Assembly (NCBI GenBank): GCA_922989275.2 | Contig: OV277864.1 | Location: 72,420,158-72,484,157 of the forward strand | Length of the DNA: 64,000 bases | Reading direction: 5' to 3' | DNA from: Gari tellinella | Taxonomy: Eukaryota; Mollusca; Bivalvia; Cardiida; Psammobiidae | Shown here: positions 23,930 through 34,200 of the stretch, piece by piece | Numbering within the stretch: position 1 is the stretch's first letter | How the letters are laid out: each line of letters starts with the position of its first letter | The notes under the pieces: model-generated | Seen by the model: only the letters and a program-made list of their open reading frames with translations | Told to the model about the DNA's origin: nothing | The model's database searches: none | Translations under genes and position numbers: made by a program

Positions 23930-24373
23930 CAGTAAAACTCTCTTTTACGCTTTTACTGTCACTTAATTGTGTTAATCATTATGTGTTAACGACAAGGTGA
24001 TTGATTAACCCTTTGAACCCTAGTCCCGCATATAGGCGTCTTTTTCAAACAGTGTACACGTGAATAGTACACTTGTCCTATGCAAACAGTGAAGACCCAG
24101 ATCAGAGGGCTCCGAAAGGAGCCCTCTGATCAGGGTCTTCACTGTTTGTCATAATGCCAAACATTGACAAAAACAACCCTTAAAAGTCAGAAATGAACTA
24201 GACTAAAACGGAAACTGGAATTGTTTATTTAAGTTTCAGGGAGCAAAGAGTTAAAGCAAGGTGACAGTAAAGCAGAAACTTTCTGGTTTGCTGTCATCTT
24301 GTTTATGCTGTCGCCACTATTTTACATAATTCATTAGTCTTCTTTTTAGTGGTAATAGTAGAGAAGTTTACTG
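23930..24373. mobile_element. Family J MITE split by a family F MITE (24009-24250)
   Basis: J starts at TA|CAGTAAAACTCTCTTTTACG and ends GAAGTTTACTG|TA. F occupies 24009-24250 with TTAA at both joins. Within J, the AAGGTGA words on either side of F mark the interrupted hairpin. Confidence 0.65.
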
Positions 24374-24792
24374 TAAATCCAATACCTCTAAAATCGCGAA
24401 TAGAAAATTAAAATAATAGAAAATGAAGAGACATAAGTGCGCTAAACATGAGCATGATTTCTGGAGGTTAGACTGTTTTCTGTTTCATGATCCTAGCTCG
24501 TTATATTCTGTCTCGAAATTTGTCTCGTAAAAGAGTCTACTACTAAAACGTTATGTTTGAGGGGTTTAAGAAATTGACGTCTAATAAGTAGTATGTGCGT
24601 CTTTTAACGCAGTTTACCTGAAAACAGTACAGTTAAATTATGCAAAAAGGGCAAATTAGATCTGAAGGTTGCCATAGGACTACTATGTTCAGCGTTTGTA
24701 CTGTTTGTATGTTTTAAATATATTGTCAAAAGCAACTCTTAATAGGGAAAACTGGACTACGACGTTTACTTAAAAAAGGCATTGTCCCTTAA

Positions 24793-25034
24793 TCCTTTAC
24801 CCCATAGAAGCGACTTTTCTCGTATTTAATTTATTCCTCCGCTGAAGGAAATAGTTCCAGTTTATAGCCTCATGAACAATTACCATACATATTTTTATAT
24901 AGCCTAGCAAATGGGAGTTTTAAGCAGGCTGAAAGTAAAGCAGAATGTACCTTAAGGCACATTCTGCTTTACTTTCAACCTGCTTTAAGTGATCACCTGT
25001 ATTTAGTGTTATATACGGGTTATTGGGTAAAGGG
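24793..25034. mobile_element. Family A MITE
   Basis: TTAA then TCCTTTACCCCATAGAAGCG at the left and TTGGGTAAAGGG at the right. The hairpin is around GTACCTTAAGGCAC. Confidence 0.7.
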
Positions 25035-25167
25035 TTACGTTTGAAGTTTTAGAAAGGCACAAGTTAAAAACAATTGTTACTACTAGTTGTTAACTGCATT
25101 CAACAACGAAGTGCCATTAATCAGCAATGTTCTTTCTTACTGTTTTGTCACTCAATTTGTACAGATA

Positions 25168-25358
25168 CAGTTGAACTTCGATATTTCGAACTCGGTTAAG
25201 TCGAACATCCCCGTATTTCAAATTTAAAACGTGGCTTAGCCACGTTTTAACTTTGAAAAAAGGGTATGTTTGACAAAACCGGGCATGAAATAATAAGGTT
25301 CATGTGTCAAAATATCGGATAGTTCGAGTTAAGTCAGTTCGAGATATCGAAGTCGACT
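25168..25358. mobile_element. Family C MITE
   Basis: CAGTTGAACTTCGATATTTC at the left, GAGATATCGAAGTCGACT at the right, and a central ACGTGGCTTAGCCACGT palindrome. Confidence 0.7.
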
Positions 25359-25501
25359 TATCAGAAAAAACAGGTAAAAATAAATACCTAAACTTTTGAA
25401 TATGATCAAATCCATTAACAGTCTAAAGTAGAGAATAAGTAACACATACTCCATATTGCTTTAACTCTTAGGACCCTTATAACGCGTAAATACGTCCCTA
25501 A

Positions 25502-25741
25502 CCCTTTACCCCATAAGTACACCTTGTTGCGCCTCATATTTATTACTCCATTGAAGAAAATAATTCCAACTTATAGAGTCATGAATATATACCAGCAGGA
25601 ATATGTTCTTTATCTTATAAGGTGGTAGGTTAACGCAGGCTAAAAGTAAATCAGAATGTGCCTTAAGGCGCATTCTGCTATACGTTCAACCAGATAAAAG
25701 TTATCTTTTTCAAAACTAGAAACAGACTATGGGGTAATGGG
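25502..25741. mobile_element. Family A MITE
   Basis: Ends CCCTTTACCCCATAAGTAC and CTATGGGGTAATGGG|TTAA. The hairpin is around GTGCCTTAAGGCGC. Confidence 0.7.
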
Positions 25742-26044
25742 TTAAGAAACAATGTTTCGCTGAAGAGTTCTTATGTACTAGGCAATTATTGAATATTTAG
25801 AACAAAGGGTTCCTTCAGGAGCTCTGTGGTTATAGTCTATACTGTTTGTATGTCATAATATATAGTCAAACGTAATCTTAAATAATGATATTTGGGCAAG
25901 ACTGTCTTTTGAAAGTGACATGGTCCATTTAAGGTTTGAGGGCTATTCAGTCCAACAGTCGTCTGGATTGTAAATCGTAAATGCTTACTTAAACAGATTC
26001 TTTTCAAAACAAATATAACAAATATCACATTCAGCGCAAATAGG

Positions 26045-26300
26045 CAGGCCCGCCATAAGTTGATAAAAAATCCTAAGATTTCAAACTTTTCAATTTTTTC
26101 AGCCCGATTTTCCTGATTATATCTTTAACCCATAGTTTGTTTCTAGTTTTTAAGACACGTAATGCTTAAAGTAGGTTGAAAGTAAAACAGAATGCGCCTT
26201 AAGGCGCATTCTGTTTTACTTTCAGCCTGTTTTAAGTTTACATCTGTTGGAATAAAAATCCGAAGATTTCGGAAAAATCCGGAGAAATGGCAGCCCTGAC
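26045..26300. mobile_element. A-type hairpin inside another MITE (family N)
   Basis: Outer words GGCCCGCCATAAG and ATGGCAGCCCTG face each other, with AAATCC/GGATTT words inside. In the centre is a complete GCGCCTTAAGGCGC hairpin (about 26160-26235). Matching outer words flank the hairpin at 1964-2061 and 6797-6895. Confidence 0.45.
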
Positions 26301-26317
26301 TAGGCTAATATTTGTAT

Positions 26318-26380
26318 ACTGTTTGGATTCAGATCAGACGCCCCATTATAACGCGCGTCTGATCTAAAGACAAACTGTTT
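26318..26380. repeat. Lone hairpin
   Basis: CTGTTTGGATTCAGATCAGA pairs with a slightly diverged complement ending AAACTGTTTAT. No outer MITE ends were found. Confidence 0.5.
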
Positions 26381-26523
26381 ATATCTCATATTCAATTTTT
26401 CTTCAGTCTAAAAAACATAATAAGTACGTTTTCACAGGAGGGGACACTTCAGCAATAATGGTTTAATTATTCAATATTACATGTAACTACTTCGGAACAA
26501 AGACATACTTTGTACTGCTGATA

Positions 26524-26768
26524 CAGTGGAGAATCTGTTATTCTTTCCCAATAAACGCGTTTACGCTAAAACTATTATTTGCAGTGCAAACAGTTTGGAG
26601 CCAGATCAGACGCCGGGTAACCCGGCGTCTGATCAGGCTCCAAACTGTTTGCCACCAAGATAAACATGAATTATCAGAATTATCCAAAGTTGTACTTTTC
26701 TACGTTTTAGTGTTTTGCGTTTGCGTACGTTTGCGTTTAAACGGGAAAGAATAACAGATTCTCCACTG
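26524..26768. mobile_element. Family B MITE, near-consensus copy
   Basis: TA|CAGTGGAGAATCTGTTATTC, perfect central hairpin, and GAATAACAGATTCTCCACTG|TA. It is very similar to the copies at 27550, 31818 and 49168. Confidence 0.8.
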
Positions 26769-27037
26769 TAATATACAATGGGAAAACTGGTAATAGTTCC
26801 TATTTAGTGTATGCTCTGGCTTAAAACTATTTACACAGGACATACGATTTTAACATATATGTTTATTGGGAAGCATTTCTAAATGTTTGACTCTCTGACG
26901 ATATTGTCTGAGAATGACAAGCAAATATCAAGATAACATCCACAGACGACACAATTTGCAAACAACAATTACATAACGTGATATTGTCTAAACAATGAGG
27001 TAAATGGATAACAAATTATGACTTTCTATTTCCACAG

Positions 27038-27207
27038 GCAATTTCTGCGATGACAAAAGGGAATTCACCATACATCCTCATCCTTATGGGCCATGTACAC
27101 TCGTGATATACTGCCTCAACAGTGGACCATTAGTTTACGAGATAGAATGTGCTCGAGGAAAATGCTACGACAGCAAAAAGACATCATGTGTGCCACAAGT
27201 CACTTGA
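27038..27207 (+). CDS. Terminal exon: Cys-rich CBM14 / peritrophin-A-like domain and stop
   Basis: A polypyrimidine tract and CCACAG precede 27038, and the phase matches the previous donor. The exon encodes 56 residues and ends at TGA (27205-27207). Cysteines lie at residues 365, 381, 387, 399, 404 and 412, with spacing C-x15-C-x5-C-x11-C-x4-C-x7-C. The order Cys, Pro/Tyr-rich loop, Cys-x5-Cys, then a Cys-A-R-G-K-x-x-D stretch matches chitin-binding peritrophin-A domains, where CxxGxxFD is usual. The usual sixth Cys after the last motif is absent. Instead Cys404 occupies the place of the conserved Phe, so the fold may be altered and chitin binding is unproven. The protein ends five residues after the last Cys. 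Confidence 0.83.
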
Positions 27208-27314
27208 CAGCACTGTCGTTATTTACTCTCTTTTCTTGGAGCTTGTTGGCGAATTGATTTATGCAGGCCGAACGTTTAGCAGAACACTCTTTTACGTCCA
27301 CCAGTCAGGATGCC

Positions 27315-27480
27315 GGCTCCAAGGTTATAAAGCTTTTGAGTTGAATCTGAAGTCGTTCTCAAACATTTGATTGGTCAGATTTGAGCCTAGGCTCAAATTG
27401 AGCCTAGGCTTAAATCTGACCAAACAAATGCTTTAAAACCGAGTTCAGACTCAACTCAAACGCTTTATAACCGTGCAGCC
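27315..27480. mobile_element. Palindromic MITE just after the stop codon (family M)
   Basis: The two ends form a terminal inverted repeat of about 40 bases (GGTTATAAAGC then TTTGAGTTGA and its complement). The centre is a second palindrome around GAGCCTAGGCTC. It starts 108 bases after the TGA, so it probably lies in the 3' untranslated region or just beyond. A degenerate relative lies near 20500-20640. Confidence 0.6.
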
Positions 27481-27549
27481 TGGAAAAGTATCATTAGACT
27501 CTTTTTCAGGACATTTTAGAATCATGATACATATATGAAAAATGTGTTA

Positions 27550-27795
27550 CAGTGGAGAATCTGTTATTCTTTCCCGTTTAAACGCAAACGTACGCAAACG
27601 CAAAACACTAAAACGTAGAAAAGAACAACTTTTTGACAATTCTGATAATTCATGTTTATCTTGGTGGCAAACAGTTTGGAGCCTGATCAGACGCCGGGTT
27701 ACCCGGCGTCTGATCTGGCTCCAAACTGTTTGCACTGCAAATAATACTTTTAGCGTAAACGCGTTTATTGGGAAATAATAACAGATTCTCCACTG
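27550..27795. mobile_element. Family B MITE, opposite orientation
   Basis: Same element as 26524-26768 but inverted, with both ends and hairpin intact. The frames on both strands here (QTVWSQIRRRVTRRL-like) are the hairpin translated. Confidence 0.8.
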
Positions 27796-27882
27796 TACTT
27801 ATGTGCTAATAATAATGTTCTAATGATGTCCTGTTACGGAGGCAGTGAAAAGCTTCAAGAAGGCTGCCATTTGGATAGTTAA

Positions 27883-28127
27883 CCCATTACCCCAGAGTAT
27901 GTTCCTAGGTATGAATACATATGACCACTTAAAGCATGTTGAAAGTAAATCGGAATATGACTTATGTCGCCTTCTGTTTTACTTTCAGTCTGCTTTAAGC
28001 TATCATCTGCTAGGAAATAGCAAACAGTTTCTATCGTACGTGATTATGACTGTATATAGTGGAACTATTTTCTTTAGTGGAGGAATCAATTGCATGTGCT
28101 AAAAGGCGCTTCTAATGGGGGAAAGGG
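27883..28127. mobile_element. Family A MITE, worn hairpin
   Basis: TTAA|CCCATTACCCCAGAG at the left and AATGGGGGAAAGGG at the right. The hairpin is mismatched. Confidence 0.65.
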
Positions 28128-28850
28128 TTCAGGTGGACTATAATAACTACAGACCAACTCGTACAGGAGCGGTGTGCTATACTTGTAGCATGTTTTAAGA
28201 AAAACACTATCTATCATGAAAATGATATCAAAAAAGGGTTAAACAGCAGCAATAAGTTGTGTTTAAAAGAATTGTTATACTGTTTGAATTTAGATCGACA
28301 AACAAACTATAATTATGCATTACGGATATTTCTGAAATGCATTTGTATTTTTGTGTTAAATTCAATTATGTTATGCCATTGAATTTGCAGAAACTGAAAG
28401 CGAATCTCAATTTATCCTCAGGTCATTTTCATGTGACTTGTCTTTTACGAAAAAATACATATTCTGCACATTTATTTTCATGATAATAATACCGTAGGGT
28501 TGAAGTGAATTTTGAGATTCGCTGGTCTTGTTATAATGATATTCAGGAAATCCATGTTGTATGTTATTTATCATTTATATTATTAAACTTACTACCTCAT
28601 AAAGTAAACGTATTTTGTTGTTAGCTTTACTTATTTATACATTCCTATTTGTTGCTCAGTAAATGCAAAACTTGTTTTACAAAGAATTTGATATTTTTCA
28701 ATCCAGCTTATCGGCGTCCATCATAACACTAAACCGGTTGTTGCTTTTTAAGTAATTCTTTGTTTATTATTGCAGCACTATTAAATTGGAAATACGTCGA
28801 TAAACTCGAATTATACTTCAGGATCTTAGCCTTCTAGCTTAGAGTTTTAA
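28128..28850. other. Stretch without recognised features
   Basis: AT-rich and without hairpins. ATTAAA words occur near 28580 and 28780, but I cannot tie either to the gene ending at 27207. Confidence 0.35.
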
Positions 28851-29088
28851 CCCTTTCACTCTCAATGACGCTTAAAAGCGCGGTTGAAAACAGTTTGGAT
28901 CCTGATCAGACGCAGCGTAACGCGGCGTCTGTTCAGATCCCAAACTGTTTGACACTCGTATCGATATGTTTTAAATCATACTTCATTGATCTTACTTTGA
29001 AACGATATTGCAAACAACAAAATTGAAGCAGACGACAATGAAACGGTGAAGGGGTAAAAACCTCGCGGAACATTTGGCAGTCAAAGGG
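28851..29088. mobile_element. Family G MITE (TTAA)
   Basis: TTAA|CCCTTTCACTCTCAATGACG at the left, CAGTCAAAGGG|TTAA at the right. The hairpin TTGGATCCTGATCAGACGCA with complement lies near the left end (about 28884-28950). Confidence 0.7.
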
Positions 29089-29147
29089 TTAATAAAGACT
29101 GAAAAATTCCCAAGTATATGAATTTATAAAATTACAATCATTTAATT

Positions 29148-29305
29148 CGTTCACTGCCAACAGCGCCAAACAGACGCCGCGTAACAGGATCGAAACTGTT
29201 TACACTCGTATATATATTTTTCAAGTCAAAACAACTCAAGTGCTGACTTTAAAACTAGTGCAGACGGCACTACCAATGCAGATTATGTTTGGGCGGTATA
29301 AGGGT
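29148..29305. mobile_element. Family G MITE, deletion remnant
   Basis: TTCACTGCCAACAGCGCC and GGCGGTATAAGGG|TTAA ends are recognisable. Half of the hairpin is missing. Confidence 0.4.
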
Positions 29306-29589
29306 TAAAGCAGACGAACACCAGTGAAAGAGAAAAAAAAGAAATGTAGTTATTTCAAGGTTCCGTCGTCTTCTTGAAAACCCATTACTTGGGTTTCAAA
29401 TACGTGTTTCCCTTTAATTCAACGATCTTTTGAATAAATTAATTCCCCTATGAGATATTCTTTCAAAAACATGGGAAAGGGGTTATAAACAGACATAGGA
29501 AGCAAAATGGGATGGGGCACACTCTTCATCTCAACTTTGGCTACTCTTCATTTGGGGGCACCGCCGAGTTTTCATTTCCAGTCCCAGCC

Positions 29590-29604
29590 CCCCCCCCCCC
29601 CCCT

Positions 29605-29630
<26 letters not shown>
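29590..29630. repeat. Poly-C tract
   Basis: About 40 C residues interrupted by one T. A second C tract lies at about 35906-35939. Such runs are prone to assembly length errors. Confidence 0.9.
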
Positions 29631-29635
<5 letters not shown>

Positions 29636-29751
29636 CTACGGGCCTGATAAAACGCGCCCTGTGTTTTGCCTTATGGGAATAAGAAGTTTTCATGCAATAT
29701 GACTTGTTTTACAAATTTTAAACATTTTCTGTCAGTTTATCCCACTACAGT

Positions 29752-29985
29752 AGAGAAGACATTATTGTTTCCAGTTTAAAGGCAAACGAAACGCAATTAT
29801 TCGTATATAAAAGGCAGAAAATTAATAATGTTTCTAACGATTCATTTTTAAAGGAGTCGCACACCGTTTGGAGCCTCGTGTGACACCGGATTACCCGGAG
29901 TCAGATCTGACCCCGAACTGTTTGCAGTGGAAACTAAAGTTTTGCGTAACACATTTGTTGGGAAAGAATAACGCCTTCTCTGAAT
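29752..29985. mobile_element. Family B MITE, degenerate
   Basis: CAGTAGAGAAGACATTATTG at the left and GGGAAAGAATAACGCCTTCT at the right. The hairpin GTTTGGAGCCTCGTGTGACA with complement is mismatched. Confidence 0.5.
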
Positions 29986-30166
29986 ATATAATAGTTTTGA
30001 TGACGGCTGTACCTGAACACCGCACTCCCTTTGTTGAATTACATGCGAAGTAGATGACCCATATTACTTTCAATATAACTGTTAATTGGAAGTGTTTTAA
30101 GTGATAGTTTTAAACATAATCTATATTTCGCTAAAACACATACATTGTGTATGTTTTTCATTTATA

Positions 30167-30331
30167 GTCGATCTTCGATATCTGGAACTCGCTTAACACG
30201 AGCGAACCGATATTTCGACACATCAATTACATTATTTCATGTTCGGGTCAGTCGAACATACCCACGTTTTTACTTTGAACTACGGGTATGTTCGACATAA
30301 CCGAGTTCGAGATATTGAAGGCCGACTGGTA
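30167..30331. mobile_element. Family C MITE, shortened
   Basis: AGTCGATCTTCGATATCTGG at the left and GAGATATTGAAGGCCGACTG at the right. The central hairpin has lost one arm. Confidence 0.55.
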
Positions 30332-31817
30332 TCTCATAGCAACAAAAACACCTAAAACATAACACGTTCAATCGCTCCGGTCTGCAGTTGAGGAACCGTC
30401 AGTTTTACTTGTGACTAAGTAATATACTCGTAACGATAAACAAACTATCTAGATAAGACGGTTTACCGTTTAATAAAACCCAACCTCAATACAACAAAAA
30501 ATCATAATTAATCAAACCTTCCATTAATCTTTATTATGAAACAACATTTAACTGACATCTGTCTCAGGCATTACCACTATTTGAATAGAAACCTTTTTTG
30601 ATCTAATTATTATATGAAATTAACATTGAGATAAAATCGTCTCTATATGCTTTCTGTACATTAGGAAGAACCACTCTGTCTAAACTTCACAAAAGTAGTC
30701 CATAGGGAACATCGTCTACTTTGCAGAACTGTTTCAAAGTATGCGATAACAAACTCCCAAGCGAAATGACTCAGACATGCTTTGGTTTAAAACGTAAAAT
30801 GCAGACACGATGCAGAACACACAAAAACATAAAGGAGCGATATGGTGCAGATATCATATATATTCGAGACAGGACCTAAATTAGGCCAGATTTAAACATG
30901 GTTTTTGTAAAATCTTACTCATAAATAATAGCTACACCATTCATTGCCACACCATCGTCTGGTGTATTAAGTAACTAGGGTAATTTAGATTAATTATATT
31001 GTATTTCGAACGTCTTATGGAATGTCCTAATCAAAGTCACAGACGATATAATTGTTCCATTTTAGTATAATCATATTTTATCTTATAATACATGCAACAC
31101 TTGTAAACAAAAATGGACATATATTTGAATGAGAATAAAAACAAACTCGCATTTGGTTCTTCTCCAAGGCATAGCAGAAATACTATCACGACTGTTCTGT
31201 TTTACATATTTAGACCTAGCGACGTGTATATTATTCATGTACAAACAGTGTATGTGCGACAAGCGAGTATGTCCTATGTAAAATTTGCCCGTTTGTTATC
31301 TGAAGGATCCTTAAGCCCTTTGATCAGTGTCTACACTTTTTGACAACATATTCTAAAACAAATCTAATAATCGAAAAACAATCGAAAATGGATTAGACTT
31401 AGTTTGAAAGGTGACATTTAAATTAAGGGACTCAGAGTATTAATTTTTAACGACCAAACGATTTGCTAAAAGTGAAGTGAATGTTTGATTTAGGGTTGTT
31501 AGATGTAGGCATATTACACCATTGCAGTAGATTTGGACTTTTACAAATAAAAATCAGAAATTTAGTAAATGCGCAAAACAATCATAGCTGGGTGAAAATA
31601 AAAGATGTGTTATGTTCTGATCTGTACTGTTAAATAACAGTACAATCTTGATAACTCGAGCTCACTTTGACAAACTCGTAGATTAAAGTTAACACGTGAT
31701 TATGCCTCGCTTCAATTCTAAAATACGGGTATATTTCACTTACGCAAATTCGGAACTTTTGTTGATACAATTGGAGTAAGTTCATCTGAGGGTCAACTTA
31801 TCGCAATTCTATTTATA

Positions 31818-32063
31818 CAGTGGAGAATCTGTTATTCTTTCCCAATAAACGCGTTTACGCTAAAACTATTATTTGCAGTGCAAACAGTTTGGAGCCAGAT
31901 CAGACGCCGGGTAACCCGGCGTCTGATCAGGCTTCAAACTGTTTGCCACCAAGATAAACAAGAATTATCAGAATTGTCCAAAAGTTGTTCTTTTCTACGT
32001 TTTAGTGCTTTGCCTTTGCGTACGTTTGCGTTTAAACGGGAAAGAATAACAGATTCTCCACTG
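31818..32063. mobile_element. Family B MITE, near-consensus copy
   Basis: TA|CAGTGGAGAATCTGTTATTC, hairpin AGCCAGATCAGACGCCGGGT with complement, and GATTCTCCACTG|TA. A fragment of family C (about 31640-31770) lies just upstream. Confidence 0.8.
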
Positions 32064-32259
32064 TATCAAAGAGACAGACTTGTCCTTTCATGTATGTGCA
32101 ATGCATTAAGGTTTAATATAATAAAATAACAAAAGCCAGTAATGACAGTCATTTTATTGCTCCCAGACTAATATTCCATGCAACTTGTATACATAGTAAT
32201 TTAAATATAAATATAAAAAAGTATGTTAATGTTCTAGTCATAATTAGTTTTATACAAAT

Positions 32260-32544
32260 GTGTATAGGGGCAGGGCCATTGTTATACACAATACAGTTGT
32301 CGTCAAATTAATTCTGATGGGGAAACCATTACGACAACGTATACTAAATCCATCCTCAGACAATTATTTCGAAGAAGATTTATTTGCAATTGTTTCAGAA
32401 ACTATTAGAAAGTCAAACAGTTTAGATCAAGACTTACTCTGTATTCTCTCTAGATCCAGACTGATTACAACAATTATCACAAAGTCTAGAATGAAACGCA
32501 GTCATATAGACTATACCCTCATGATCAAAACTTTTGATTTATAA
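32260..32544 (+). CDS. Unrecognised 94-codon open frame (doubtful)
   Basis: ATG to TAA without splice signals. The product is mixed hydrophilic (many Ser, Arg, Lys, Ile and Leu) with no signal peptide, transmembrane segment or motif that I know. It does not overlap a MITE, unlike most other frames here, but no partner was found in the second duplication copy. Chance is the more likely explanation. Confidence 0.15.
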   Translation: MYRGRAIVIHNTVVVKLILMGKPLRQRILNPSSDNYFEEDLFAIVSETIRKSNSLDQDLLCILSRSRLITTIITKSRMKRSHIDYTLMIKTFDL

Positions 32545-34200
32545 ACAAACAAAACATCCAAGATTCCAAGTCAAAATGTTTTTCTTTCCCTTATAAGAAA
32601 ATAAGATATTGCACGCTCCGTTTATATGCGTATATTTGTTATAATTTCTTTGTACATTTCCGCAGGGTTTCATGGCCTCAAGAAAAAACACTACGTAGAT
32701 GCAACGTCTGCCTTGTATGATGGCATTCAAATCTCTTGAAGCTAATGTAATGTTTAAAGTTAAATAGCTTTAGGATTTTTTTATAAAACGAATGGTTGAA
32801 CATATACACATGTGATATGGTGATTTATACAAGAGACATTTTCGACAAGAAACTGTGGAACTAGAAAGGGTTTGATTAAATGAACGGCTTTAAAATACAT
32901 TACGAAGTAATGACAACGTACGAAACTCTTGCATTATTCATGTTTGTTTGAGATAGTGTTTTTAACGATTGTATGGAGGTGAATGATATGGTGTTGACAT
33001 GTACAGTTCAATCAGAGCTATTCAAATACTCTATAATACAGGATTCTCTTAATCTTAACACTCTGTACGCTTCTATGTGCAATCATTTTTAAAAGTTCAT
33101 TCCAATACATTTTTATTTCTGAAAAACCAGAGTGTCGAGCTGTTTAGTAACACATGGAACGAAGAGTCATTCGGCGTCTGATCAGGATCCAAACGGTTAA
33201 ACACTAATAACGATATATCATTAAATTTGCCTATTAAACTGGAGAAATAAGATCAGAACTGTTTATAATAGTATAATAATTCAATTTTTGTATTGTATTG
33301 CAATCATTTACATTCATTGCCTGCTTGACATGAAAACAATGACCGTATTTATATATTATATTTCAAATGTTATACATGAATAGAGAGGAAAATATACGAG
33401 CCATTGTATTGCAAACAGTTTAGATCAAGACCAGCCGCCGCGTCAAAGACTCAGTTGCAGAGCCTGGGGTGGCAATAGTGCCTGGTCTGTACAATGTTGC
33501 AATGCAATAAGGCATTTTTTGACATGGCATGACTCGTCTATAATAGTTCTTATTCTAAAACACTTAGGCGCCATATGACCATGTGTCGCGGTGCCCTAAA
33601 ACCCAACTCAATCAATCAATCAATTGAACTTTGCAGTCAGTCGAGTATTTGCCGTCCAAATTTATACGATCAACAATGTTTTCAACAAGTTGAATTTCAC
33701 TTTATTTTGTTTTAATGCGATTGCGTACGTTTGATTTATTTGAACAATGAAACAACATAATGTAGTTCTCAATGATTTTACAGCAATATGTGTGTTTTTT
33801 ATAAGAACAACATCTTCTTTTAGCATCACGAAGCAAATTGGATTAAATCATAGCATGCGACTAGGCCGTTTACAATCAAGTGACGTCTACATTTGTGTTA
33901 TAAATTATTGATATATCATTTTAAATGCATATTCTAAACGGTGTGACACTGAACGAGATATCGCGTTTGAAGGTTTTTGATCTGACATTAAATTGTGTTC
34001 AATTGTCAGACGAAACGCTCTTAACAGCGTACTGTCCAATATAACCCAACCTGTTTTAACCAATCTCAATTGACTTTTTCACATATATTTGGGCAATTTA
34101 GTTTCCAACGATTTCCTCTTGTACGTTTTGTAAACCATTGCCCTCCGTGGAATAATTCTTCTTTGCAAGTACTGTGTGTCATCATTCTACGCATACCCGA
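32545..34200. other. Stretch without a gene
   Basis: Contains a half-hairpin (GGCGTCTGATCAGGATCC near 33173), a worn G-type piece (33410-33490) and a probable retroelement tail. No coding signal was seen. Confidence 0.4.
33545..33633 (+). repeat. Possible non-LTR retroelement 3' tail
   Basis: GGCGCCATATGACC followed by CGGTGCCCTAAAACCCAACT and a (CAAT)n run resembles mollusc LINE/SINE 3' ends that finish in a short tandem repeat. Confidence 0.4.

Larger units (their letters stand above)
23907..27037 (+). other. Largest intron (3.1 kb), filled with MITEs
   Basis: It contains a J element split by F (23930-24373), A (24793-25034), C (about 25168-25358), A (25502-25741), an A hairpin inside another element (about 26045-26300), a lone hairpin (26318-26380) and B (26524-26768). 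No extra exon was recognised between these. Confidence 0.6.
16951..27207 (+). other. Gene locus: type II membrane protein with Thr-rich stalk, two Ig domains and C-terminal chitin-binding-like domain
   Basis: Six exons with AG/GT borders join into 1254 bases, which is 417 codons plus TGA. All five introns interrupt codons after the first base (phase 1), and no stop appears at any junction. Residues counted from the first supported exon are: 1-41 basic tail, about 42-66 transmembrane helix, 72-84 linker, 85-139 Thr/Ser-rich stalk, 140-250 Ig-like domain 1, 251-361 Ig-like domain 2, 362-417 Cys-rich chitin-binding-like domain. The basic run just before the helix predicts N-inside and C-outside, so the Ig and Cys-rich modules should face the extracellular space. 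Many N-X-S/T sequons in the C-terminal part agree with this. The 5' end is incomplete because exon 16951 has no in-frame Met. Two Ig plus a chitin-binding module recalls chordate VCBPs, but those are secreted with a cleaved signal peptide. A role in binding microbes or chitinous surfaces is inference. Confidence 0.82.

Noticed and set aside
31878..32129. Arg-rich frame beginning MQTVWSQIRRRV, repeated at several sites
   Set aside because: It is the family B hairpin and its flank translated; the same peptide appears wherever family B occurs, on either strand.
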